The notes under the pieces: generated by a model | Database searches by the model: none | What the model saw: only the letters and a program-made list of their open reading frames with translations | What the model was told of the DNA's origin: nothing | Position numbers and translations under genes: made by a program | Shown here: piece by piece, positions 45,207-53,880 of the stretch | How the letters are laid out: each line of letters opens with the position of its first letter | Position numbering within the stretch: position 1 is the first letter of the stretch | Assembly: GCA_964587515.1 (NCBI GenBank) | Contig: CAZPMO010000006.1 | Coordinates: forward strand, 1 to 59,174 | Reading direction: 5' to 3' | Length of the DNA stretch: 59,174 nucleotides | Source: CAZPMO01 sp964587515 | GTDB lineage: Bacteria > Pseudomonadota > Alphaproteobacteria > MPNO01

Positions 45207-45207
45207 G

Positions 45208-45996
45208 TCATGAGGTCGAAATCGCGACCAGAATCAGGTCGACCACGATAATGGCGCTCAATCCGTGGACCACGGACCGAGTCGTGGCGCGGCCCACACC
45301 CTCCGCTCCGCCCTTTACCAGTGCGCCGTTTACCACCGCGACCATCACGATCAAAACGGCGAATACCGCGCTTTTAAAGACACCGTGGGCTGCGTCGTGG
45401 AAAGCCAGTACGCTCATGATGTCGGCAAAATAGGCGGCCAGCGTTATGTCCAATGTCCACGAGACATAAACGCCGGCGGCGCTGAGGGCGACGATATTGG
45501 CCCAGATCGTCAATGCCGGCAGCATGACGACCATGCCGAGCAACGCGGGCGCGATTAAAAAACGGGCCGGAAAAATGCCGATCGCGCGCAACGCGTCGAC
45601 TTCCTGGTTGATCATCATCGCGCTGAGGCGCGCGGCAAGCGCCGAGCCTGACCGGCCCGCAATCAGGACGCCGATGATCAGCGGTGCGAATTCGCGCGTT
45701 ACCGATAGCGCGATCCCCACATGAACATATGATTCCGCGCCGAACAGACCGAGCGAGTATATGCCCTGCATGGCGAGCATGAGCCCGATGGTCGCCGCCA
45801 GCAACGTCGCGATCGGCAGCGCGTCGACACCGATCTGCATCATCTGCGCGACGACTTGGGAAAACCGGACGGTCTGTCCATGACGGCGCCCGAGAACCGT
45901 CCAGTAAAGGCTTTCGCCAAAGAGCGCGGCGGCGAATCCAAGCTCGTCGATACCGCGTGTCGCGGTGCGGCCGACATGTTCGATCGCGCGCAGCAT
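45208..45996 (-). CDS. ABC transporter permease (MlaE family)
   Basis: A 262-residue permease with five or six hydrophobic segments. ALVGMVVMLPALTIWAN-type motifs (here ALLGMVVMLPALTIWANIV), the coupling region SGSALAARLSAMMINQEVDALRAIGI, and HGVFKSAVFAVLI define the MlaE/YrbE family. It forms the lipid-translocating core with MlaF and the MCE protein. It lies 11 bases after the STAS gene and one base before mlaF. Confidence 0.92.
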   Translation of the reverse strand: MLRAIEHVGRTATRGIDELGFAAALFGESLYWTVLGRRHGQTVRFSQVVAQMMQIGVDALPIATLLAATIGLMLAMQGIYSLGLFGAESYVHVGIALSVTREFAPLIIGVLIAGRSGSALAARLSAMMINQEVDALRAIGIFPARFLIAPALLGMVVMLPALTIWANIVALSAAGVYVSWTLDITLAAYFADIMSVLAFHDAAHGVFKSAVFAVLIVMVAVVNGALVKGGAEGVGRATTRSVVHGLSAIIVVDLILVAISTS

Positions 45997-46007
45997 ATTC
46001 GGGCAGG

Positions 46008-46340
46008 CTAACCGACCGCAGCGAGGGCCGCCGGCAGGTCGTCGTGAATGGCGAAAACCTTGTCGAGACGGGCGAGTTCAAAAACCCGTCTGACCTGACC
46101 AACAACGGCAACGAGGCCGAATTCAGTTCCCTGTCGGCTCGCGACCTGCAAAGCCTCGACCAGGCTGGCGATCCCCGAGCTGTCGATATAATCGACCCCG
46201 CTGAGATCCACCACCACGTCCCGTTCCCGGCCCACACAATCGAGCAGGAGCTGACGAACCGCAGGCGAACCGTCGAGATCGACCTCGCCTTTCAAGCGGA
46301 CCACCAGGGTGCCGCTCTCCTCTAGAACCGAGTTCGTCAT
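46008..46340 (-). CDS. STAS domain protein (anti-sigma factor antagonist/MlaB-like)
   Basis: A 110-residue single STAS domain. VVVDLSGVDYIDSSGIASL contains the DSSG phospho-acceptor motif (53-56) of SpoIIAA/RsbV proteins; E. coli MlaB has a Thr-containing variant instead. It sits between an RsbW-like kinase gene (four-base overlap) and mlaE (11 bases), so it could be an anti-anti-sigma factor, the MlaB subunit of the transporter, or both. No sigma factor gene is nearby. Confidence 0.87.
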   Translation of the reverse strand: MTNSVLEESGTLVVRLKGEVDLDGSPAVRQLLLDCVGRERDVVVDLSGVDYIDSSGIASLVEALQVASRQGTEFGLVAVVGQVRRVFELARLDKVFAIHDDLPAALAAVG

Positions 46341-46780
46341 ACCGTCACCATGGAATTCTTTATCAGTTCGAGAATGTTTCCATCCCCCTCGGGCGCTCGC
46401 ATGAAACGCGCATCGTCCATGATGGAGCGTATGAAATGAGTGCCGAGGCCTCCCGGCACAAGAACATCGGGATCGCGCGTCGTGACGCCGCGCGGGCCGC
46501 CGGGCGGGGCAAAATCCCTGAGTTGAAGCAAAATTCCGGCTGGAAGACGGAAAATGTTCAGGATGATTTCCGCATCACCACGCCAGCGATAAGCGTGTTC
46601 GATGACGTTCGCGCAGGCTTCGTCAACCGCGAGCACGACATCCTCTGAATCCTCGTCGTCGAACCCGCAGGCGTGCGCCGCCGCAAGGACGATTGGACGA
46701 ACCAGCCTCAATCGATCCGGCATCGACAGGAAGCTGAGTTGCATCAGCAGTTCGGGCTGTTCCTCGAAACCTGTCCGCAT
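46337..46780 (-). CDS. RsbW-like ATP-binding protein (anti-sigma/serine kinase family)
   Basis: A 147-residue HATPase_c-2 protein starting at ATG 46780 (AAGGAC RBS); a GTG at 46801 is possible. AVDEACANVIEHAY is the N box (Asn 58), DFAPPG the G1 box and PGGLGTHFIRSIMDD the G2 box, as in SpoIIAB/RsbW serine kinases. It would phosphorylate the STAS protein encoded next, and the SpoIIE phosphatase encoded upstream would reverse this. It is smaller than histidine kinases and lacks a phospho-His domain. Confidence 0.87.
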   Translation of the reverse strand: MRTGFEEQPELLMQLSFLSMPDRLRLVRPIVLAAAHACGFDDEDSEDVVLAVDEACANVIEHAYRWRGDAEIILNIFRLPAGILLQLRDFAPPGGPRGVTTRDPDVLVPGGLGTHFIRSIMDDARFMRAPEGDGNILELIKNSMVTV

Positions 46781-46790
46781 GGCGCCGTCC

Positions 46791-48068
46791 TTATTTGCCA
46801 CGATGGATCCACGCGCCGTCGATGGTCAGCGCGGTCAGATCGTCGTGCGCCGACCAGCCGCCTGCCTGCAACTCCGCCAGCACGCTTTCCAGACGCTCGC
46901 CAATGGGCGTTGCCGCGGAGACTTCGACCATTTGGATCAGGCCGTTGACTCCCAAACGCTCACTGTCGCTGCACGCAAGTTCGGTCAAACCGTCCGAGAA
47001 GATGTAAAATTCGCCACCGCCGATATCGATATCCGTGGTCTCAATGGAAAGCGTATCCAGAATTCCGATGGGCGGCGCGTCGGCGGGAAATGTGAGATAT
47101 TGACGATTGGGCAACCTGAGCAACGGCGGTTCGTGTCCGGCGTTGGCAAATCGAATTCGGCCGGTTCGGGCGTCATAAACTCCGGCGATCATTGTCACGA
47201 ACATGCCGTGCGTCGCGGTTTCCCGGATTTCCCGGTTCAGTATCGAAAGAAGTTCGGCGGGATCGTCGATCGTCTTGGCAAGACAGCGGAACAGGCTCGC
47301 GGTCTTAGACATCAATAGCGCCGCATTGATTCCCTTTCCGGAAACATCGCCGAGAGCGAACGGATAGGTTCCGTCCCCAAGAATCAAATAATCGAAAAAA
47401 TCGCCGGATACCTTGCGTGCCGGACGGTTCATGCCCTGCACGGGCGAACGCAGTGGATCGGCGACAGGCAGAAGGTTTTGTTGGATCGCCGCCGCAAGTT
47501 CAATTTCCTTGTTGGTCGTTTTCATCTCATCGCGAGCGCGACGGCCCCAAGCCGTGCGGATCGCGAGCGCGATTGATTCCGCGACCGCTTCCAGGAAATC
47601 CTTGTCGACTTCCATGAATCCAGCAGGACCCTGCGCGTTCAATGCGATCACCAGACCGAACGGTTCACCGTGATCGCTGAGCAGAGAGAAGATGAGCGAC
47701 TCCACTTCGACTCCGAGGCCCGCGGAAAGACGTCCCATCAGTTCCATATCACGATGCAGGTCGCAGTTAGGATCGGTGACCGCGTGGCGCAAAATCAGGC
47801 CGAGCCCGGCCTTTTGCGGATGAAACCCATTAGCGCCCTCGGCCACCGGACATATCAGGCCGTCGGCGTTGGTCTCATCGAACAGCAGTACGAAGGTCGC
47901 TTCGGCGTTCAGGCACACCGCGATCTCGTCGAGCCGCGCGTAGAGCGCGGTTTCGGGCTCCGACGAGTTCGCGAGATCACGCGTTAACCCGGACAGCACG
48001 TGCAGTCGCTCGCCGGTATCGACGGCGGCGGCGGCGCTGTAGGACGCGGTTGCAACCATGGTTTTCAT
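46791..48068 (-). CDS. SpoIIE-type PP2C phosphatase with GAF domain
   Basis: A 425-residue protein. A GAF domain covers about 25-170 (LDEIAVCLNAEATFVLLFDE, FGLVIALNAQGP), a coiled linker about 178-200 (AAAIQQNLLPVADP), and a PP2C/SpoIIE domain about 215-420. Metal aspartates lie in SGDFFDY (D223) and GDVSGKG (D241); FANAGHEPPLLR and FSDGLTE are further signatures. It senses a ligand through GAF and dephosphorylates the STAS partner. It is the first gene of the minus-strand run, with a CtrA-like site 56 bases upstream. Confidence 0.9.
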   Translation of the reverse strand: MKTMVATASYSAAAAVDTGERLHVLSGLTRDLANSSEPETALYARLDEIAVCLNAEATFVLLFDETNADGLICPVAEGANGFHPQKAGLGLILRHAVTDPNCDLHRDMELMGRLSAGLGVEVESLIFSLLSDHGEPFGLVIALNAQGPAGFMEVDKDFLEAVAESIALAIRTAWGRRARDEMKTTNKEIELAAAIQQNLLPVADPLRSPVQGMNRPARKVSGDFFDYLILGDGTYPFALGDVSGKGINAALLMSKTASLFRCLAKTIDDPAELLSILNREIRETATHGMFVTMIAGVYDARTGRIRFANAGHEPPLLRLPNRQYLTFPADAPPIGILDTLSIETTDIDIGGGEFYIFSDGLTELACSDSERLGVNGLIQMVEVSAATPIGERLESVLAELQAGGWSAHDDLTALTIDGAWIHRGK

Positions 48069-48123
48069 GGAAAGTTCAAATTTGCGGTTTCGATCTCAAC
48101 CGCCAAATTATGCGCGTAAACGG

Positions 48124-48139
48124 GTTAATCGTGTGTTGA
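48124..48139 (-). promoter_or_regulatory. CtrA-like binding site upstream of the SpoIIE/Mla gene run
   Basis: Read on the minus strand the sequence is TCAA-CACACGA-TTAAC, one mismatch from TTAA-N7-TTAAC. It ends 56 bases before the SpoIIE phosphatase start and may place the whole gene run under cell-cycle control. Weaker than the site at 39929; binding is inferred. Confidence 0.35.
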
Positions 48140-48260
48140 ACGATCGATTGGGGTGGGTTGCAAAAATTGGCTGAAATCAGCGATTTATTATGGTTATCCG
48201 CGCGGCCGTTAACGGTATTTCAAGCATAGCGGCCAGCGGCGACGCGTAAGCATGGCGCGG

Positions 48261-48623
48261 TTAATGAACGGTCTTTGCCGAAACCGCCGTGGCGCAGGAA
48301 AGCACCGCCGTCCAGGCAAACGCCCGTTCGCCGTTGCGCTCCTGGTCCTGGCACGCCAAGACCGCTTTGTAATGAATGGCCCCTCGGCTCGAACCTAGCG
48401 CGACAAGCTCCGTCAGCCGCGCCAAGGCGTCGTTCTGCCGACGCATACAATCTCGGTAGTTTTCAGCACCGGCCTTCTCTCGCTCGGCGCAGAATGCCAG
48501 CGCCGTATCGCCGCGATAGGGGACGCCGCCCGTCCGCGCCTTATTCGCCTCGAAGGCACGAACCGCCGGACCCGCCGTAATCATCATTACGACCGCAACA
48601 CCCACGACGGTCAGCAATTTCAT
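48261..48623 (-). CDS. Small exported protein of unknown function
   Basis: A 120-residue protein starting at MKLLTVVGVAVVMM (ATG 48623; an in-frame start at 48644 also exists). A signal peptide ends near AVRAFEA (about residue 23). The mature part has four cysteines (in LAFCAERE, RDCMRRQ, VLACQDQ, VLSCATA) that could form two disulfides. I recognise no domain. It lies between the tRNA and the SpoIIE gene on the same strand. Confidence 0.6.
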   Translation of the reverse strand: MKLLTVVGVAVVMMITAGPAVRAFEANKARTGGVPYRGDTALAFCAEREKAGAENYRDCMRRQNDALARLTELVALGSSRGAIHYKAVLACQDQERNGERAFAWTAVLSCATAVSAKTVH

Positions 48624-48734
48624 GTGGCCCCCGCCTCTGATCACCGAGGCCGCAAGTCTACTCGCCGCGCGACGGGCTGTCTTCCACCGAATAAGGCGCG
48701 GTGGCGCCGAGCGATGGCGTGTTTTCCCGACGAC

Positions 48735-48766
48735 AAAAGGGCCTGGCCGCTTTCGGCCAAGCCCTT
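48735..48766 (-). terminator. Rho-independent terminator after tRNA-Pro
   Basis: On the minus strand AAGGGCTTGGCCG-AAAG-CGGCCAGGCCCTT forms a 13-bp stem with one G-U pair and a tetraloop, followed by TT then GTCG. It begins 8 bases after the tRNA 3' end, fitting termination of the tRNA transcript. Confidence 0.8.
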
Positions 48767-48773
48767 GTGCAAA

Positions 48774-48850
<77 letters not shown>

Positions 48851-48929
48851 TCCAAGCCCCCGTCTTCGGAATTTCGGGGACCGGCAATCTACGCCCGATC
48901 ACATCGCGAAACAACTTCCGTAAAGCGGA

Positions 48930-49352
48930 TCAGGCGGTCACGCCGCGTAACAGCTTGGCGAGGGATTCAAGCTCGGTGAGGATTTCGCGAAGCTCGGCCT
49001 GTTGGTCTGTCGCCACCGCCGGAACCGCGGTTGCCCGGGCGCGCGGCGCTGTTGTAGGCGGAGCGCTCACCGCGCCCTCGCGCAGCAGCTTCTGCACGCC
49101 TTTGATAGTGTAGCCCTCGGTATAGAGCAGTTCACGAATTCGCTGCAGAAGACCGATGTCCTCGGGCCGATAGTACCGGCGCCCGCCACCACGCTTCAGC
49201 GGCTTGACCTGAGAAAACTTGCTCTCCCAGAAGCGCAGCACGTGGGGTGGTACGTCAAGCTCGCTGGAGACCTCGCTGATGGTGCGAAACGCCGCCGCCG
49301 ACTTTCCATGCCGCCGTTCGGGCTCCCGAATATTGACGATCTCTGCCATCAA
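48930..49352 (-). CDS. MerR family transcriptional regulator
   Basis: A 140-residue protein. The N-terminal winged helix contains AAFRTISEVSSELDVPPHVLRFWES and GGRRYYRPEDIGLLQRIRELLYTEGYTIKGVQKLLRE, the MerR DNA-binding pattern with HTH and wing. The C-terminal part lacks metal-binding cysteines and has a short helix, so the inducer is unknown. It directly follows ihfA, an arrangement conserved in many alphaproteobacteria. Confidence 0.9.
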   Translation of the reverse strand: MMAEIVNIREPERRHGKSAAAFRTISEVSSELDVPPHVLRFWESKFSQVKPLKRGGGRRYYRPEDIGLLQRIRELLYTEGYTIKGVQKLLREGAVSAPPTTAPRARATAVPAVATDQQAELREILTELESLAKLLRGVTA

Positions 49353-49673
49353 CTAGTCTCCCGAGCCCAGGTGACCGGCCGCGTGCGAGCCGTTTATCCG
49401 TCCCTTCAACACATTCGACGCCCGAAAGACCAGGACCCGCCGCGGCAATATCGGAACCTCGAGACCGGTCTTCGGATTGCGTCCTATGCGCTGGCCTTTC
49501 TGACGCACCGAGAAACTGCCGAACGAAGATATCTTCACCGGCTCGCCGCGTGTCAGGGTATCGGAAATCTCTTTCAGGACCGACTCGACCAGATCCGCGG
49601 ATTCATTTCTGGAAAGCCCCACCTCCTGATAGACCGCCTCGCTCAATTGCGCACGCGTGACGGTTCTCGGCAT
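49353..49673 (-). CDS. ihfA: Integration host factor alpha subunit
   Basis: A 106-residue HU/IHF-type DNA-bending protein. TVTRAQLSEAVYQEVGLSRNESADLVESVL is the helical dimer core, KISSFGSFSVRQKGQRIGRNPKTG the conserved strand and the tip of the DNA-intercalating arm. The family-typical Pro follows in RNPKTGLEVPILPRRVL. It works as a heterodimer with IhfB in recombination and transcription. It lies between fabH and merR, its usual place in this class. Confidence 0.93.
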   Translation of the reverse strand: MPRTVTRAQLSEAVYQEVGLSRNESADLVESVLKEISDTLTRGEPVKISSFGSFSVRQKGQRIGRNPKTGLEVPILPRRVLVFRASNVLKGRINGSHAAGHLGSGD

Positions 49674-49791
49674 ATCCTAGCCTCCCTTTTTATTCCCACC
49701 CGAAGCGTAGCCTTCGTGAAGAACGCAGTCAATAACAGCGAGATAGAGGGTATGCCTAAAGCGGTGCAATTAGGCGCCCAGCGAACGCGGC

Positions 49792-50766
49792 CTACAAGCG
49801 AACCAGACTCGCACCCCAGGCAAAACCTCCGCCCATCGCCTCCAGAACCACCAGCTGGCCTTCCCTGAGCCGGCCGTCCGCCGAAGCTTCCGCTAGCGCC
49901 AGCGGGATGGACGCGGCCGACGTGTTGGCATGGCGTTCAACCGTCACCACGACTTTTTCAGGCGCCAGGCCGAGCCGCTCGCACGTGCTGACCAATATCC
50001 TCTTGTTGGCCTGGTGCGGGACCACCCAATCAATTTCATCCGCGCTAATGCCATTGGCCGCAAGGGTTTCGCCAACCACTTCGGTGAGATTGACGACGGC
50101 ATGGCGGAACACCTCCCGCCCCGCCATCCGAAGATGTCCGACGGTCCCGGTGGAGGACGGCCCGCCGTCGACATACAGCAAATCATGCAGACGACCGTCG
50201 GAATGAAGATGGTTGGAGAGGATACCCCTGTCGCGCACAGTGCCGTCGCCGTCGCCGGCGCGCAACAGCACGGCGCCGGCACCATCGCCGAAAAGCACGC
50301 AGGTCGTCCGGTCGGTCCAGTCGAGAATACGCGAAAACGTCTCCGCGCCGATCACCAGCACCGTCTTGGCCTGCCCGAGTCGAATGAAATTGTCGGCGAC
50401 ATTCAGCGCATATATGAAACCGGAACACACGGCCTGGATGTCGAACGCCGCGCCTCTTGTCATGCCAAGCTCGCTTTGTACGCGGGTCGCCGTCGCGGGG
50501 AAGGTCTCGTCGGGCGTCGCGGTCGCGAGCACGATCAAATCAACTTCGTCGGCCGGTATACCCGCCTTGGCCAGCGCGTCTCGCGCCGCGGCGAGGGCCA
50601 GATCGGATGTCCGCTCGCCATCGGCCGCGATATGTCGCTGACGAATGCCGGTGCGCTGGACAATCCAGTCATCCGTCGTATCAACGATTTTCGCGATTTC
50701 CGCGTTGGTCATCACCCGCTCTGGCAGGTACGCGCCACAGCCGGCGACGACGGATCGGACTATCAT
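49792..50766 (-). CDS. fabH: 3-oxoacyl-[ACP] synthase III
   Basis: A 324-residue ketoacyl-ACP synthase III. The catalytic triad is visible: Cys in DIQAVCSGFIYAL, His in VVPHQANKRIL and Asn in ERHANTSAASIPLA. It condenses acetyl-CoA with malonyl-ACP to start fatty acid synthesis. The start codon overlaps the last base of the plsX stop, indicating coupling within the rpmF-plsX-fabH operon. Confidence 0.95.
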   Translation of the reverse strand: MIVRSVVAGCGAYLPERVMTNAEIAKIVDTTDDWIVQRTGIRQRHIAADGERTSDLALAAARDALAKAGIPADEVDLIVLATATPDETFPATATRVQSELGMTRGAAFDIQAVCSGFIYALNVADNFIRLGQAKTVLVIGAETFSRILDWTDRTTCVLFGDGAGAVLLRAGDGDGTVRDRGILSNHLHSDGRLHDLLYVDGGPSSTGTVGHLRMAGREVFRHAVVNLTEVVGETLAANGISADEIDWVVPHQANKRILVSTCERLGLAPEKVVVTVERHANTSAASIPLALAEASADGRLREGQLVVLEAMGGGFAWGASLVRL

Positions 50767-51815
50767 TAAGAGGCGGCCGCGCGAGCCTTGAACGTTCCAC
50801 CGGTTCCGTGGACCGCGAGCTCCTTGATGATCTTGTCGTTGAACCCCTGGCTCGCCATATCGACCGCGACGCCGATGGCGTTGGCGAAGCCGAACGCATC
50901 GGTGCCGCCATGGCTCTTGACCACGATCCCATTCAATCCGAGGAACATCGCACCGTTATATCGGCGCGGATCCAGTCGCGCGCGCAACTTGTTGAGGCCA
51001 CGTCGCGCCAGCATGTAGCCCAGCCGCGACGCTAGCGAGCTTTTGAACGCCTTGCGCAAATATTCACTGTAAAGCCGCACCGACCCTTCGATGGTCTTGA
51101 GCGCGATGTTACCGGTGAAGCCGTCGGACACGACCACATCGACGGTCCCCTTTCCGATATCGTCGCCTTCGACGAATCCGTGGAAACGGATTGGCAGCGA
51201 CGTCTCGCGCAGAGTGGCGGCGGCCTGGCGCACCGCGTCGTTTCCCTTCAGCTCTTCCGTCCCCACGTTCAGCAGTCCGACCGAAGGCTTCAGCACACCC
51301 AGCACGAGGCGCGCGAACACCTCGCCCATCACGCTGAACTGAATCAAATTATCGGCGTCGCAATCAACATTCGCGCCGAGATCAAGCATCACGCATTCGC
51401 CGAGCTGTGTCGGAAACAGTCCCGCGATCGCCGGCCGTGATATCCCTGGCAGCGTCCTAAGCGACAACTTCGACATCGCCATCAGGGCGCCGGTATTGCC
51501 CGCCGAAACAACGCCCGACGCCACGCCCTCGCGCACCGCGTTGATCGCGAGCTGCATGCTGGTGTTCTTGCCTTGGCGGAGCGCCTGCGACGGACGGGCG
51601 TCGGCGGTCACCACCGCCTCGGTGTGGTGAACCGTCGTCACGGCTTGCAAAGTCGGCAGGCGTTTCAGCAGCGGATTGATCTTGCGCTCGTCGCCAAACA
51701 GCAGGAACCGCGCGTCCGGAAAGCGGCGCCTGGCGATGTTCGCGCCATTGACGACGATCTGCGGCGCGTTGTCGCCGCCCATCGCATCAAGAGCAATGGT
51801 CAGGGGGTCGCTCAA
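50766..51815 (-). CDS. plsX: Phosphate acyltransferase PlsX
   Basis: A 349-residue enzyme. TIALDAMGGDNAPQIVVNGA at the N terminus and FSVMGEVFARLVLGVLKPSVGLLNVGTEELKGND are PlsX signatures. It converts acyl-ACP to acyl-phosphate for phospholipid synthesis at the cytoplasmic membrane. The start appears to be TTG at 51815 with a GGAAGGGG RBS. It lies between rpmF and fabH. Confidence 0.95.
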   Translation of the reverse strand: MSDPLTIALDAMGGDNAPQIVVNGANIARRRFPDARFLLFGDERKINPLLKRLPTLQAVTTVHHTEAVVTADARPSQALRQGKNTSMQLAINAVREGVASGVVSAGNTGALMAMSKLSLRTLPGISRPAIAGLFPTQLGECVMLDLGANVDCDADNLIQFSVMGEVFARLVLGVLKPSVGLLNVGTEELKGNDAVRQAAATLRETSLPIRFHGFVEGDDIGKGTVDVVVSDGFTGNIALKTIEGSVRLYSEYLRKAFKSSLASRLGYMLARRGLNKLRARLDPRRYNGAMFLGLNGIVVKSHGGTDAFGFANAIGVAVDMASQGFNDKIIKELAVHGTGGTFKARAAAS

Positions 51816-51850
51816 AGGTGAGCCCCTTCCGAAAGCGACAAATTGCGTTC

Positions 51851-52033
51851 CTAACCGGCCGCGGCTTCCGTCACCTCACGATCATTGTAGAAACCGCAAG
51901 CCTGACAGACATGATGAGGGCGCTTCAATTCACCGCAATTCTGGCACTCGACATATGCCGCGGATGCAAGCGCGTGATGTGACCGACGCTTGTTGCGCCG
52001 GGACTTGGAAACCTTCTTCTTAGGTACAGCCAT
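51851..52033 (-). CDS. rpmF: 50S ribosomal protein L32
   Basis: A 60-residue ribosomal protein with the characteristic MAVPKKKVSKSRRNKRRSHH start. Two CxxC pairs (CQNCG and CQACG) suggest it binds zinc. It follows the yceD gene and precedes plsX, the widely conserved bacterial order. Confidence 0.97.
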   Translation of the reverse strand: MAVPKKKVSKSRRNKRRSHHALASAAYVECQNCGELKRPHHVCQACGFYNDREVTEAAAG

Positions 52034-52126
52034 AACAACCCGTCTTTAAGCTAGGGAGCCCGAACCCGGGCGGCTGGATAATTACCGAAATTCGGCGCTC
52101 CGGGCAAGCAAGATCATACGATAATA

Positions 52127-52663
52127 CTACCTTTTCCGCTTTAGCGCGGCCAGCGCCGCGAAAGGCTTGTTTTCATGGGTTTCACCAGGCGATTCGGGCC
52201 CGATCGCGGTTTCCGCCCCTGCCGCGCGCGGATACGGATCGAGGGCGAGGGCGAATTCCTCGGCCACCACTTCGCCGATATCCAGCCGGTGGCCCATCAA
52301 CGGTTCGCTTTCTTCGTCCGGGTCGATCTCAACGCGGCTCTCGTCCAACCCCTCCCGGGACGGCTTGAAGAAGATCCGGACGTCCTCGTGCACTTCGCCG
52401 GGTACCGGCTCGAGCGTCACCACGCAGGTCTGTACGACATCGGCGTCAATGCGAGCAGTGAAACGAATGCCGCCTCCGGCGACCGGTTTCAGAGCAACCG
52501 TAGCGTCAAGCACATCCAGCGCGGCCAGCCCGAAACGTTCCGCCAATGCCGTCCGCTCAGCGGCGTTGGCCGAAAGATCAATTTTTCGGCCCTCGTACGG
52601 CAGTTCGTCGAGATCGACAATGCACGACAATTCGGGATCCGGCCTGTCTTCGATCATTTTCAT
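52127..52663 (-). CDS. DUF177/YceD family protein
   Basis: A 178-residue protein. The central part, ITARIDADVVQTCVVTLEPVPGEVHEDVRIFF, corresponds to the conserved C-x-R/C-T-L segment of DUF177, and DIGEVVAEEFALALDPYPR is the family C-terminal signature. YceD is linked to 23S rRNA maturation and is nearly always next to rpmF, as here. Only one cysteine of the usual pair is obvious. Confidence 0.88.
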   Translation of the reverse strand: MKMIEDRPDPELSCIVDLDELPYEGRKIDLSANAAERTALAERFGLAALDVLDATVALKPVAGGGIRFTARIDADVVQTCVVTLEPVPGEVHEDVRIFFKPSREGLDESRVEIDPDEESEPLMGHRLDIGEVVAEEFALALDPYPRAAGAETAIGPESPGETHENKPFAALAALKRKR

Positions 52664-52694
52664 CGCCTCTTCTTACAACTCACTGATATATGGA

Positions 52695-53255
52695 TTAATT
52701 ATTCGAATTTCCATCCACGCCGTCAGGCGGGATTCCGAAGATTACCGTGCCGGCGGCGATCTGCTCGGCGGGTTGGTCGGCGATTGTCGCCATGGCGCTT
52801 CGGACATAATCGGCGATGGCGGTAATATTTTCCGCGACCGGCGTGATGGTCCCGAACAGATTGCGCTCCAGCGCCTCCTCCAGCACGCCGTCCCCCGCCT
52901 CGATCCCATGATCATAAGCGGCCACCCGACCGTAAAATCCTTTCGCCATGGCCTTGACGCGACGTCCGACGCCGAGGTCGCCGGCGCCCATCTCGCGCAG
53001 GCTCCGATCCATATCCGCGAAAATAGCGTCGGTAAGCTCCTGCGCGGCCTCGGTGCCATTTGCGCCATCGCCCTTGAGTCGGCGCATAACCAGGAACGCG
53101 TGCAGAGCGATCATATCGAACCGGCCATCCACCGTATCCGGCACGCCGCAACCGCTATAGAATTCCGCCCGGCGCGACTGGGCAACGATCGCGGCGTAGA
53201 GCGCGTCCGCCCTGTCATGCCTTTTCGATCTCCGGAACAGGCTTTTCAGTGCCAT
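52695..53255 (-). CDS. Ubiquinol-cytochrome c chaperone family protein (CBP3-like)
   Basis: A 186-residue protein starting at MALKSLFRRSKR (ATG 53255; a frame open to 53312 is less likely). YAAIVAQSRRAEFYSGCGVPDTVDGRFDMIALHAFLVMRRL is the CBP3/UQCC1 core, and DMDRSLREMGAGDLGVGRRVKAMAKGFYGR follows. It assists cytochrome bc1 complex assembly. It precedes yceD on the same strand, which is the usual arrangement, and is divergent from bamE. Confidence 0.9.
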   Translation of the reverse strand: MALKSLFRRSKRHDRADALYAAIVAQSRRAEFYSGCGVPDTVDGRFDMIALHAFLVMRRLKGDGANGTEAAQELTDAIFADMDRSLREMGAGDLGVGRRVKAMAKGFYGRVAAYDHGIEAGDGVLEEALERNLFGTITPVAENITAIADYVRSAMATIADQPAEQIAAGTVIFGIPPDGVDGNSNN

Positions 53256-53368
53256 GGATGCTGGCTCGCGTAGCGATTGACAGAGAATTGGTACAGGTGC
53301 AAGTTGCGCCATTACTCGTTTATGCGGCAGGGTACGTCAATAGACTTCGCCTATCGCGGAGGTAGAAA

Positions 53369-53842
53369 ATGAAGAAAAACAGAACTCCCATAAAATTTAG
53401 CGCGCGTTCGCTCGCGGCGCTCGGGTTGATTACGGCCGCCGTCTTTGGTTGCAGCCCCATCGAAGATACGCGCGGCAATCTGCCCTTGGCCGAAGTCATC
53501 GAAAAATTGAAGCCGGGCAAGCAATCGCGGGAACAAGTCGCGCGCATGCTGGGCACGCCTTCGACCACCGCGACGTTCGAAAAACAGGAAGTCTGGTATT
53601 ACATCGGTGAACGCACCGAGACCCTTGCATTCTTCAGCCCCAAAATCCTGGAACGCAAGGTCCTGATGATCCGCTTCACGAAGCTTGGGTTGCTGCAGGA
53701 TATCGCGAAATTCAACGCCTCGGACGCCAAGCCGATCACGCTCGTCCAGCGGATCACCCCCACGAAGGGCAAGGAGCTCGGTTTCTTCGAACAAATCGTT
53801 GGTAATATCGGACGCTTCAGCGATCCCGAGGACGAAAAGTAA
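53369..53842 (+). CDS. bamE: Outer membrane assembly lipoprotein BamE/SmpA/OmlA family
   Basis: A 157-residue lipoprotein: the signal peptide ends in the lipobox VFGC (Cys about 28), followed by IEDTRGNLPLAEVIEKLKPGKQSREQVARMLGTPSTTATF, the SmpA/OmlA fold. WYYIGERTETLAFF and LERKVLMIRF complete it. It is part of the Bam complex that inserts outer-membrane proteins, which fits a Gram-negative envelope. It is convergent with hppA, with the terminator at 53881 between them. Confidence 0.9.
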   Translation: MKKNRTPIKFSARSLAALGLITAAVFGCSPIEDTRGNLPLAEVIEKLKPGKQSREQVARMLGTPSTTATFEKQEVWYYIGERTETLAFFSPKILERKVLMIRFTKLGLLQDIAKFNASDAKPITLVQRITPTKGKELGFFEQIVGNIGRFSDPEDEK

Positions 53843-53880
53843 AGCCTCCCGCGGCGCCGTCCACGCACTGCTGCAAAACA

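Noticed and set aside
48206..48215. CCGTTAACGG palindrome upstream of the SpoIIE gene
   Set aside because: A 10-base palindrome with no second copy and no known matching regulator; probably chance.
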